Below are positions 34,430 to 45,400 of a DNA stretch of 64,000 nt, in pieces. Under the pieces are notes generated by a model. It searched no databases and was not told the origin of the DNA. It saw only the letters and a list, made by a program, of their open reading frames with translations. The DNA lies in assembly GCF_000157895.3 (NCBI RefSeq), contig NC_022663.1, positions 4,464,001 through 4,528,000 on the forward strand, read 5' to 3'. Made by a program: the position numbers and the translations under genes. Every line of letters starts with the position of its first letter. Position 1 is the first letter of the stretch. This stretch comes from Mycobacterium kansasii ATCC 12478 (GTDB lineage: Bacteria; Actinomycetota; Actinomycetes; Mycobacteriales; Mycobacteriaceae).

Positions 34430-35872
34430 ATGCGGCCCATGATTTCTCGGCAAGCGTTCCTTCGCGGCGCGGTGGGAGCGCTGGCGACATCGGCGGTATT
34501 CGGGCACGTGCGGGCGGCCGCTGATCCGTCCAGCGGTTGGACCGGTCTGGCTTCCTCGATCGGTGGCCGGGTGCTGCTGCCGGACAGCGGGGGCTCGTTC
34601 ACCTCGGGCAAGCAGATTTTCAACTCGCTCTACAACGGCTCGAACCCGGCGGCGGTGGTCACGGTCACCTCGCAGGCCGACGTCGAGAAGGCCGTCGCGT
34701 TCGCGGCCGCCAATAAGCTCAAGATCGCCCCGCGCGGCGGCGGGCATTCCTACATCGGCGCTTCGGCCGCGGCCGGCGCCATGGTGATCGATCTGCGCGG
34801 CCTGACCGGCGGCGTGAATTTCGACAGCGCCACCGGAAACGTCACGATGCCGGCCGCGACCGATCTGTATGCGGTGCAGCAGGCGCTGGCCGGCGCCGGC
34901 CGCGCGATTCCCACCGGCAGCTGCCCGACCGTCGGCGTGGGCGGCCTGACCCTCGGCGGTGGAATGGGTGCCGATTCCCGCCACGCCGGCCTGACCTGCG
35001 ACGCGCTGCGATCGGCGACGGTGGTGTTGCCCGGCGGGGAAACGGTCACCGCATCCGCCGACGATCATCCCGACCTGTTCTGGGCGTTGCGGGGCGGCGG
35101 GGGCGGCAACTTCGGGGTGACGACGTCGATGACGTTTGCGACCTTCCCGACCGCCGACTCCGACGTGGTGCGCGTCGACTTCGCCCCCTCGTCGGCGGCC
35201 CAGGTGCTGACCGGCTGGCAGACCTGGCTGGCGGCAGCCGACCGCAACACCTGGGGCCTGGTCGACATGTCGGTCAGCGCGTCGCAGGCCAATTGCCATG
35301 TGCTGGCTACCTGCCCGGCGGGATCCGGGCCCGCGGTGGCCAACGCGATCAAATCCGCAGTCGGCGTTCAACCCACCGGCGTCGAGCACAAGACGCTGAG
35401 CCATATGGATCTGGTGATGTATCTGGCCGGCGGCAGCGCGACGAGTTCACCACGGAGCTTCGTGGCCGGGTCCGACGTCATCGGCACAATGAATTCTGCT
35501 GCGGCACAGTCGATTGTCGCAGCGCTGGGAAAGTGGCCGCCGGCCTCCGGACGCGCGTCGGTGATCGTGGACACGCTCAGCGGCGCGGTGGGCGACGTCG
35601 ATCCGAGCGGCTCGGCCTTTCCGTGGCGACGGCAGTCCGCTGTCGCACAGTGGTACGTCGAGACACCCGGCAGCGGGCAGGTTGCCGCTGCCAACAAGTG
35701 GATCGGCGCCGCACATCAAGCGGTGCAACAGTTTTCGGTCGGTGCGTACGTCAACTATCTGGAACCCAACACCGCACCGGCGCGATACTTCGGCCCGAAC
35801 CTCGCGCGGCTGACCGCGATCCGGCAGCGATACGACCCGGGCCAGTTGATGTATTCGGGGATCGTCTTCTAG
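34430..35872 (+). CDS. Secreted berberine-bridge-type FAD oxidase with bicovalent-flavin motif
   Basis: 480-residue PCMH/VAO-fold oxidoreductase with a BBE C terminus (RYDPGQLMYSGIVF). APRGGGHSYIGASAAAGAMV carries the histidine, and GADSRHAGLTCDALRSATVV the cysteine (GLTCD), expected to bind FAD twice, as in oligosaccharide oxidases. The N terminus MRPMISRQAFLRGAVGALATSAVFGHVRAA looks like a Tat signal, but the twin arginine is R-Q. Start at 34430 or 34439. Substrate unknown (sugars or hydroxylated aromatics are typical). It is not part of the M. tuberculosis gene order I recall and marks the left side of the accessory block with the PKS. Confidence 0.85.
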   Translation: MRPMISRQAFLRGAVGALATSAVFGHVRAAADPSSGWTGLASSIGGRVLLPDSGGSFTSGKQIFNSLYNGSNPAAVVTVTSQADVEKAVAFAAANKLKIAPRGGGHSYIGASAAAGAMVIDLRGLTGGVNFDSATGNVTMPAATDLYAVQQALAGAGRAIPTGSCPTVGVGGLTLGGGMGADSRHAGLTCDALRSATVVLPGGETVTASADDHPDLFWALRGGGGGNFGVTTSMTFATFPTADSDVVRVDFAPSSAAQVLTGWQTWLAAADRNTWGLVDMSVSASQANCHVLATCPAGSGPAVANAIKSAVGVQPTGVEHKTLSHMDLVMYLAGGSATSSPRSFVAGSDVIGTMNSAAAQSIVAALGKWPPASGRASVIVDTLSGAVGDVDPSGSAFPWRRQSAVAQWYVETPGSGQVAAANKWIGAAHQAVQQFSVGAYVNYLEPNTAPARYFGPNLARLTAIRQRYDPGQLMYSGIVF

Positions 35873-36415
35873 GCATTCGCCAAACAAGTTGTGCCACTGC
35901 AGTTTCAGCCCACGTAAGTGGTCGCGGCGGGCGCGGCATCGCCGACGCCCACGGTGCGCTTGGTTCGCTGGATTCGGTAATGCCGCCACGTAGCTGTGCG
36001 ACGCGAGTTTTGTTCTGCCTCGGCATCTTTGGGGTGCCGAAGCATCGTGACCAACCGGGGACGGGCTGACCATGAGGCGATCCTTGAAGCGCCATCACTG
36101 GCGATAGCGCACTTGCGGCTGATATGCAGGACACCTCGATGATGCTGGTGTGGCCACTGTGACACCCGTGGTCTGGGTTCGGTCACGCCGCCGCCCGCGG
36201 AACACCGCGCGGGCGCGATGCTTCGGCCCAAACTCGCGCCCGAGTGGGGCGGGCCGGCTCGGCTCGAATCCGGTGCTCACGCCGAGCGGGGAGTCGACGA
36301 CCCGTTTTCAGGCTGGTCCGCGGCGCAAGCTCCACACGGTACCCGGTTGAGTGGGTTGTTCTGGGCTGCGTCCGTTCTCCGGACGGCCTGTCTACTCGTC
36401 CCCTATCGTTTAGCT
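35873..36415. other. 543-bp gap before the PKS gene
   Basis: No supported gene. The frames open here lack family sequence and codon-usage consistency. Two hairpins are visible: CGGCATC-TTTGG-GGTGCCG-like near 36022-36042 and GCCCGCG (36193-36199) with CGCGGGC (36208-36214). The frame of the PKS is open back to 36218, but that extension (MLRPKLAPEWGG) has no homology to acyl-AMP ligases. The PKS promoter is presumably here. Confidence 0.5.
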
Positions 36416-39400
36416 GTGCGTGAGAACTCAATTCCCGCAGTGCTGCAGGAACGTGCCAGTTCGCGGCCTAACGAGACAGCTTTCACGTTTGTCGACTACG
36501 AGCAGGACCGGGCGGGCGTTGCCGAAAGTCTGACATGGTCGCAGCTGTACCGGCGGACGCGCAACGTCGCACAAGAGCTCAACGCCCGCGGGTCGACCGG
36601 CGACCGGGCCGTGATACTGGCGCCGCAAGGACTGGAATACGTCCTGGCGTTTCTGGGCGCATTGCAGGCCGGTCAGATCGCGGTTCCGCTGTCGATGCCG
36701 CTGGGTGGCGCCAGCGATGAGCGGGTCAGCGCGGTGCTGCGCGACGCGTACCCGTCGACGATTCTGACGACATCAGCCGTCGCCGGCACCATCGCCGAGT
36801 GCGTCAGGTCCGAAGCCGGCGACCGCGGCGCGCCGTCGCTGATCGAGGTTGACCTGCTGGACCTGGACTCCCAGAACGCGCTCGGTGCCGAAGCCCCGAA
36901 CCTGCCAGACATCGCCTATTTGCAGTACACCTCGGGGTCCACCCGCACGCCGGCGGGAGTTGAGATCTCGCACAAGAACATTCACGTCAACGTCGAGCAA
37001 ATTCTATCCAGCTTGTATCGGGAGCGCGGCGAGGTTGCTCCGCCGGACACCACAGTCGTGTCGTGGCTGCCGTTCTTCCACGACATGGGTTTGGTCCTGG
37101 GAATTGCGATCCCGATTCTGGGCGGATTTGCGGGCGTGCTGACCAGCCCGGCAGCGTTCCTGCAACGACCGGCGCGGTGGATGCAATTGACGGCAAGCAA
37201 CAGCTCCGTATTCACCGGCGGACCCAACATTGCTTTCGAATTGGCGGCAGCAAAAACGTCAGATGACGACATGGCCGGGCTTGACCTCGGGGACGTGCGC
37301 AACATTGTCAGTGGTGCCGAGCGCGTGCAACCCGCGACGCTGCGGCGCTTCGCCAAGCGATTCGCCGCGTTCAATCTCGACCCCAGGGTGTTGCGGCCCT
37401 CGTATGGGCTTGCGGAAGCCACGGTGTACGTGGCGAGCCGCGAAAGCGACCAACCACCGCTAGCGGTCAATTTCGAATCCGAGGAACTGACCGCCGGCCG
37501 CGCGAAGCGGTGCGCCAGCGGAGACGGCACACCGCTGGTCAGCTACGGCATGCCGCGCTCGCCGATGGTGCGCATCGTCGACCCGGACACCCGTATCGAG
37601 TGTCCGGAGGGAACGGTCGGTGAGATCTGGGCACATGGTGACAACGTCTCGACGGGCTATTGGCAGAAACCGCAAGAGACGGAACGGACCTTCGGTGCAA
37701 CCCTGGTCACACCGTCGGCCGGCACGCCGGAGGGGCCTTGGCTGAGAACCGGAGATCTGGGCGTCGTCTCCGAAGGTGAGCTGTTCATCATCGGCCGCAT
37801 CAAGGATCTGCTGATCGTGTACGGCCGCAACCACTCTCCCGACGACATCGAGGCGACGATCCAGGAGATCACCGGAGGCCGTTGTGTGGCGATCGCCGTT
37901 CCCGACGACGACGGCGTCGAAAAGCTGGTCACCATAGTCGAATTCAAGTCGCGCGGCGACTCCGACGAGGCGATGCACCTGATGAGTGTCGTCAGGCGGG
38001 AAATCACCTCCAGGATTTCGAAGTCGCAGGGTCTGAGTGTGGCGGATCTCGTTCTGGTTCCGCCTCATTCGATTCCGCTGACCACAAGCGGCAAGGTCCG
38101 GCGACGGGATTGTCTACACCTCTACCTGCGCGATGAGTTCACCCGGCTGGACGGGCAGACCCGCCGGCCGGAAAAGCGCGTGGCCCAGGACAGCGCCACG
38201 AGCGCCGCGGCCGACATGACGTTGGCACAACGCCTGCGCACGCTGCGCCGCCAGCAAGACGAACTCCTGCTCGGGATGGTGTGCTCGCAGTCGGCAACCG
38301 TCCTGGGCTATCCCAGCCCAGAGGACATCGACCCCGAGTGCGCGTTTCAGGACCTGGGGTTCGACTCGGTGAAAGCCACTGAATTGCTCGACCGCCTCAA
38401 TACCGTCACCGGGCTGGCATTGCCACCCACCCTGGCTTTCGACTACCCCACCCCGGCCGCGTTGGCTGCCCACCTGGGCCAGCTGCTGAGCGGGTCGGTT
38501 GCGGCGGCTGCGCCGGTCCAGCCGCAGGTGGCGACGAACGAGCCGGTAGCAGTGGTGGGGATGGCCTGCCGGTTCCCCGGGGGCGCGGATTCGGCGGCGG
38601 CGCTGTGGGATCTGGTGGCCGGCGGCGCCGAGGCGGTGGGGGAGTTTCCCACCGATCGTGGCTGGGATCTGGCGAATTTGTTCGATCCTGATCCCGATGC
38701 GGTGGGCAAGACCTACACGCGTGCCGGGGCGTTTCTGGCCGACGCGAGCGGGTTTGACGCCGAGTTTTTCGGGATCTCGGCGCGGGAGGCGCAAACCATG
38801 GATCCGCAGCAGCGGCTGCTGCTGGAGGTGTGCTGGGAAGCGTTGGAAACCAGCCGAATTGACCCGGCCGCGTTGGTCGGTTCGGAGACCGGGGTGTTCG
38901 TCGGAGCCTGGTCGCAGCAGTACGGCGGGGACGGTTCCGATGGCGCGGAGGGATACGCCATGACCGGGACGTCCACCAGTGTGGCTTCCGGACGGGTGGC
39001 TTACGCGCTGGGTTTGCAGGGCCCGGCTATCACCGTGGACACGGCATGTTCGTCGTCGTTGGTGGCCGCGCATCTGGCGTGCCAGTCGCTGCGCAACGGG
39101 GAGTGCGGTCTGGCCCTGGCCGGTGGTGTCACGGTGATGACTACGCCGGCAGTGTTCACCGAGTTCTCCCGGCAGCGCGGGCTAGCTGCCGACGGGCGTT
39201 GTAAAGCGTTTGCGGCCGCTGCCGACGGCACCGGCTGGGGCGAAGGGGCCGCGGTCCTGGTGCTGGAACGGCTCGGCGACGCACACCGCAACAACCATCC
39301 GGTGCTGGCGGTCATCGCGGGATCGGCGATCAACCAAGACGGTGCCTCCAACGGGTTGACCGCGCCCAACGGGCCCGCTCAGCAGCGCGTCATCACCCAG

Positions 39401-42400
39401 GCCGTGGCCAACGCCGGCATCGGGCTCGACGAGGTCGACGTCGTCGAGGCTCACGGCACCGGCACCACGCTGGGCGACCCGATCGAGGCCGGCGCCCTGA
39501 TTGCCACCTACGGTGCCGCGCGGGGGCCGGAGCACCCACTGTGGTTGGGATCGATCAAATCCAACATCGGTCACACCCAGGCCGCCGCCGGTGTCGCCGG
39601 AATGATCAAAATGATCGCCGCCCTCAACCATGACACGCTGCCGGTGACCCGCAACGTCGATCGCCCCAGCCCGCACATCGACTGGTCGGCCGGCACTGTT
39701 CGGCTACTCACCGAAGCGGTGCCCTGGCCGCTCGCCGATCATCCCCGCACCGCGGCGGTGTCCTCGTTCGGGATCAGCGGCACCAACGCCCATCTCATCC
39801 TGCGACAAGCCCCCACCCCGGTGGCCGAGCCGGCGCAGCCCCGGCCCGCGGCCGCGCGCACCGAGGACGGTGCTGAGGTCGGGCCGCCCCGACTGCCGCT
39901 GTGGCCGGTGTCGGCGCGCACCCGCGCGGCGTTGTGCGCGCAGGCAGACCGGCTGCACCAGTTACTGGTCTGCCATCCCGACCTGGACCTCACCGATGTG
40001 GCCTACAGCCTGGCCAGCACCCGAACCCACCACCCGTACCGGGCCGTCGTGACGGTACCGGCCGACAGCACCGATCCCCGGGCTGAGCTGGTGGCGGCAC
40101 TCGAAGCGTTATCCGCCGATCAACCGCACCCGCAACTCGTCCACAACCACCAACGCGCGACATCGGCGGCCAAAACCGTGTTCGTGTTCCCCGGCCAGGG
40201 CGGCCAGTACCCCGGTATGGCCGCCCAGCTCTACGGCCGGCACCCCACTTTCTCCGCCGCGATCGACGAGTGTGATCAGGCCCTGGGTGCCTGCACAGGC
40301 TGGTCGGTGCGTGCGGTCCTTCGTGGTGAGCCAGGCGCCCCCTCCCTGGATCGCGTCGATGTGGTCCAGCCGATGTTGTTCGCCGTCATGGTGTCGTTGG
40401 CCCGCACCCTGATCAGTTACGGGATCGAACCGGACGCGGTGATCGGGCACTCCCAAGGCGAGATTGCCGCCGCCTACGTCGCCGGGGTGTTCACCCTTGA
40501 GCAGGCCGCCAAAATCGTGGCACTGCGCAGCGCAGCCCTCGCGGAGCTATCCGGGGCCGGCGCCATGGCATCGGTGTTGCTGGCCGCTGACGACGTGGAC
40601 GCGCGACTGCAGTCCTACGGTGACGCGCTGGCGGTTGCCGCGGTCAACGGCCCCACCCACACCATCATCAGCGGCGGTCCCGAAGCGATGGCGCGGTTCA
40701 TCGCAGATTGCGAAGCCGACAATGTCCAGATCCGTTCCATCACAGTCGATTACGCCTCACACTGCGCTCAGGTCGAACCGTTGCGCGAGCGCCTGCTTGA
40801 CGAGTTGGCCGGGCTGACCCCGAAACCGGGACGGATCGCGCTGCATTCCACCGTGCACGGCGTCATGTCGGACCAGCCGCTGGACACCACCACCATGACC
40901 GCCGACTACTGGTATGCCAATGTGCGTCAACCGGTCCGGTTTTACGACAGCATCAAACATCTGCTGGCCGCTGCTGAGCAGGTGTTTGTGGAAGTATCAC
41001 CGCATCCGGTGCTGGCCCCGGCGCTCGCCGACATTCTGGCCGGCACCGCGGGGCGTCCGGGCTCGGCGGTCATTCCCACCCTGCACCGCGAGCGCCCCGA
41101 CCTGGACACCTTGACTGCCACGCTGGCCCGGCTGCATGTTCATGGCCAAAGCCCGGCGTGGCCGGCGCTCTATCCCCACGCCCGACAGGTCGAGCTACCG
41201 ACGTACCCGTTCCAGCATCACCGGTATTGGCTGACCCCGCGATCCGGCACCGATGCCGCCGGCCTGGGGCTGGATCAACCGCAGCATCCGTTACTCGGGG
41301 CGATCACCACATTGGCCGATCGAGACGAGGTGATAGCCACCGGTCGGGTGGTTCTCGGTTCACAGGCCTGGCTTGCTGCCCATCGGGTGGGTGACGTGGT
41401 GGTGTTGCCCGCGACGGGGTTTGTCGATCTGGTCCTGGGGGTCGGGGATTACGTGGGATGCCCGGTCATTGACGAGTTGGTGTTGCACACCCCGCTGGTG
41501 CTGGCCGAACACACCCCGACCGACATCCAGATCAGTGTGGCCGACGCCGATGGGGCCGGGCGACGCTCGGTCAACGTCCATGCCCGCACCGGCACCGACC
41601 ATCGGGCCGAGGCCGGTTGGGTGTTGCACGCCAGCGGAACGCTGCGTCCCGGGCAAACCGCTGCCGGTGAACCGCCCGTCCCGGCGTTGCCGGCGACGGC
41701 TGTCGATGTGCAGCGTTTCTATCAGCAGCTGGCCGACTGCGGCCTGCACTACGATCCGCCGTTCTGCTCGGTACGCGGGATCGGCCTCCAGCCGGGCGAC
41801 CCCGACCACATCTACGCGGAAGTGGCCCTGCCTGCCGGGACCGATATCACCGGTTACGGGATGCACCCGGCGTTGCTCGATGCCGCGCTGCACCCGATCG
41901 CCGCCGCCCTGGGAGCCGGGGCGGACGCCGAGCCGGCGGTGCTGCGCCTTCCGTTCGTGTTCAGCGGGGTCACGCTGTATGCAACCGCGGCCACCCGGCT
42001 TCAGGTGTGGCTGACCCGCACCGGCGACGACACCTTCACCCTGTACGCCAGCGATCCTGCCGGCGCGCCGGTAATCCGCATCGACACGGTCGTCGTTCGG
42101 GTCCTGCCCGACATGGCGACTCTGAGCGCCCCCACGACAGCGGCGCCGTCGGTCCCTGGTTTGTGGGAGCTGGCCTGGCCGCCCCTGTCCACCGCTGCTG
42201 CCGCAGCGGCCGATCGGCCGCACTGGGAGGTCGTTGCCGAAGATCTCGATGCGCTGTCGACCAGCCTGCGCAACGGCCCGGTACGCCCCGATTTGGACGC
42301 GGTGCGGCCATGCCCGCCGGTGGTGTTGTGGTCGTTGGCGGCCCGGCAACGTCCCGGCGATGACGCCGATGCCGTATCGAGCATTCATGGGCTGACCCGA

Positions 42401-45400
42401 CGGGCGCTGGCCGGGCTGCAGGCCTGGTTGGCCCGCCCCGACACATCCGGCACGGCGTTGGTGGTTCTGACGTGTCGCGCGGTGGCGATCAGCCCCTATG
42501 ACCGGGCGCCGGATCTGGCGCAGGCCGCGGTGTGGGCGCTGCTGCACAGCGCCCACAACGAGTATCCGGGCCGGATCCGGCTGGTCGATACCGACCTCGC
42601 CGGCGCCAGTGCCGACACCCTGCTGCATCTGCTGGCCACCTTCGCCGGCACCGGCGGTGAGCCGCAACTGGCGTTGCGTGACGGTGTCGCTCACATTCCC
42701 CGGCTGACCCCGGCGCGGGCGTTGACCCCGCCCCCGACGCCCCACTGGCAGCTGATCACCACCGGTCGCGGGGATTTGGCGAACCTGACCCTGGTTCCCA
42801 CCCCGGCGCCAACGACGTTGGGCCCGGGTCAGATTCGGGTGCAGATCCGCGCCGCCGGCCTGAATTTCCATGACGTGGTGGTCGCCCTGGCGGCGATCAG
42901 CGATGAAGGCCTTGGCGCGGAAGCGGCCGGGGTGGTCGTCGACACGGCAGACGACGTCACGGATTTCGCGCCGGGGGATGCGGTGATGGGGCTGTTCCCC
43001 AACAACGCGTTCGCCCCCACCGCCACCACCGATCACCGCAGCGTCGTGGCCGTCCCGCCGGGATGGTCCTACCCGCAAGCGGCTTCGGTCCCGGCCGCGT
43101 ATATCACCGCGTACAGCGTTCTGATCGATATCGCGCAGGTGTCAGCGGGACAGCGGGTGCTCATCCACTCCGCCGCCGGCGGGGTCGGCCAGGCCGCTAT
43201 CCGCATCGCAGCGCACCTGGGTGCCGAGGTGTTCGCCACCGCTCATCCCGCCAAGCACCACATCCTGCGCGGGCTGGGCATACCCGAGGATCACATCGCC
43301 TCTTCGCGCACCCTGGACTTCGGTGACACCTTCGCCGCAGCCGGCGGCGGGCGCGGCATGGACGTGGTGTTGAACAGTCTCCGCGGCGAATTCGTGGACG
43401 CGTCGCTGCACCTGGTGGCCCCGGGCGGGCGCTTTGTCGAGATCGGTAAGACCGACATCCGGTCAGCCGCCGACGTCGCACAGACTCATCCCGGCCTGAG
43501 CTATCACGCCTACGACCTGAGCGCGGCCACCCCCGAACAGGTGCAACACGCCTGGGCCGGGGTGCGCGAGTTGATCAGCGGCGGGGTGATCGCGCCCCTG
43601 CCGGTGACGCGCTACGGGCTGCTGCGCGCCCCCCAGGCGTTCCGCGACATGAGCCAGGCCCGCCACACCGGCAAAATCGTGCTCACCCCGCCCGCGGTGC
43701 TCGACCCGCAGGGCACGGTGTTGATCACCGGGGGCACCGGCATGCTCGGCGGGCTGTTCGCCGAACACCTGATCACCGGTTACGGTGCGCGCCGGCTGTT
43801 GTTGACCTCGCGGCGCGGCGCCAGCACGCCCGAAGCGGTCGAGCTCGCCCAGCGCCTGCAGGGTCTGGGTGCCGATGTCACGATCAGCGCCTGCGACTGT
43901 GCCAACCCGAGCGAGCTGGCCGCCCTGATCGGCTCGATTCCCGCCGAACACCCGTTGACCGCGGTCATCCACGCCGCCGGAGTGCTCGATGACGCGGTGA
44001 CCAGCCAGCTCACCGCGCAACAGCTCGACAACGTGCTGGCCGCCAAAGCCGACAGTGCCTGGTATCTGCACCAACTCACCGCCAACACCGAGCTGGCCGC
44101 GTTCGTGTTGTTCTCCTCGGCCGCGGGTGTCCTGGGCGCCCCGGGACAGGCCAACTACGCGGCCGCCAACGCCGTCCTCGACGCACTGGCCCGTGAACGG
44201 CCGGCGGCCATCAGTCTGGCCTGGGGGTATTGGCAGCCGTCCTCCGGGATGACCGGGGACCTGGACACGCGTGATCGCACCCGTCTGACCCGCAGCGGGA
44301 TGGTCCCGATCACCGCCGGCCAGGGTTTGGCCCTGTTCGATGCCGCCCTTTCCCAGCAGCACCCCAATCTGATCCCCGCCCCGCTCGGCACCCGGGCGTT
44401 GTCGGCGTTGGCCCGGGAAAACAGCCTGCCTCCGATCCTGTCCGCGCTGGTCACCGCCCGGCCTCAGGCCGCCGCGGCCGACTCCCGCGCGCTGGCGGCC
44501 CGGCTGGCCGGGCTGGCCCCCGAGCGACAACACGACATGCTGGCCAACCTGGTCATCACCGCCACCGCGGCGGTGCTGGCACATCCGGACCCGGCGGCGA
44601 TGGATCCCGAGCAGCCGTTCAAAGATCTCGGCATCGACTCGCTCAGTGCGCTGGAGCTGCGCAACACCCTGTCGGCCCAAACCGGGGTGGCCTTGCCGGC
44701 CACCGTCACCTTCGACCACCCCAGCCCCGCGATGCTCGCCGCCCACCTCGCCGACCTGCTGCGCGTCACCGCTGTGCCCGCGGGTCCGGCGGCCGAGGTC
44801 GCCACGGGTGACGCCGAGCCGGTGGACAATCGGCTCGCGTACCTGGATCAAGCCGCGTTCCTGGGGCTGCGGGCAGGACACGTGTCGCTGCTGCAGGTGA
44901 CATGGATCTACGACCGTGCCGTCGACCTTGACGGGTTGCGGCGTTTTCACCGCAATCTCGGACGCGGGTTGTTGGGGCGCAGAATCGAAAGATCGCCGGT
45001 ACCGTTCGCGCGTGATCACTGGGTGTTGGCGCCGGCGCCGGCGGAGATTGACTTCGTCGCGACGCCGCGGCGGCGCAGCGATGTGGGCGCGTGGGTCGAC
45101 GAGCGGGCGCGCCGACCCGTCGATCCGGAGTGGGGGCCGGCCTGGCATCTCGGGGTGTTGCCGCTCGAGGACGGCGGGACGGCGATAAGTCTGGTGGCCT
45201 CGCATGCGGTGGTCGACGCGATCGCTTTCGGCCAGGCGATAGTCGACGCGGCCGAGGGCAGGACGCGAGATCTGGGTTATCTGCCCGCGGGATCGCGCAC
45301 CCTCAGGCGGGCGCTGCGAGCGGATCTCCGGCAAACCGTCGAGGAACTGCCCGACGTATTGCACGCTGTGGGTGGCGTGGTTCGAAGGCTTCGGCGTGAT

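Noticed and set aside
36218..36415. N-terminal 66-codon extension of the PKS
   Set aside because: No similarity to acyl-AMP ligases; GTG 36416 aligns with the FadD26-type N terminus.
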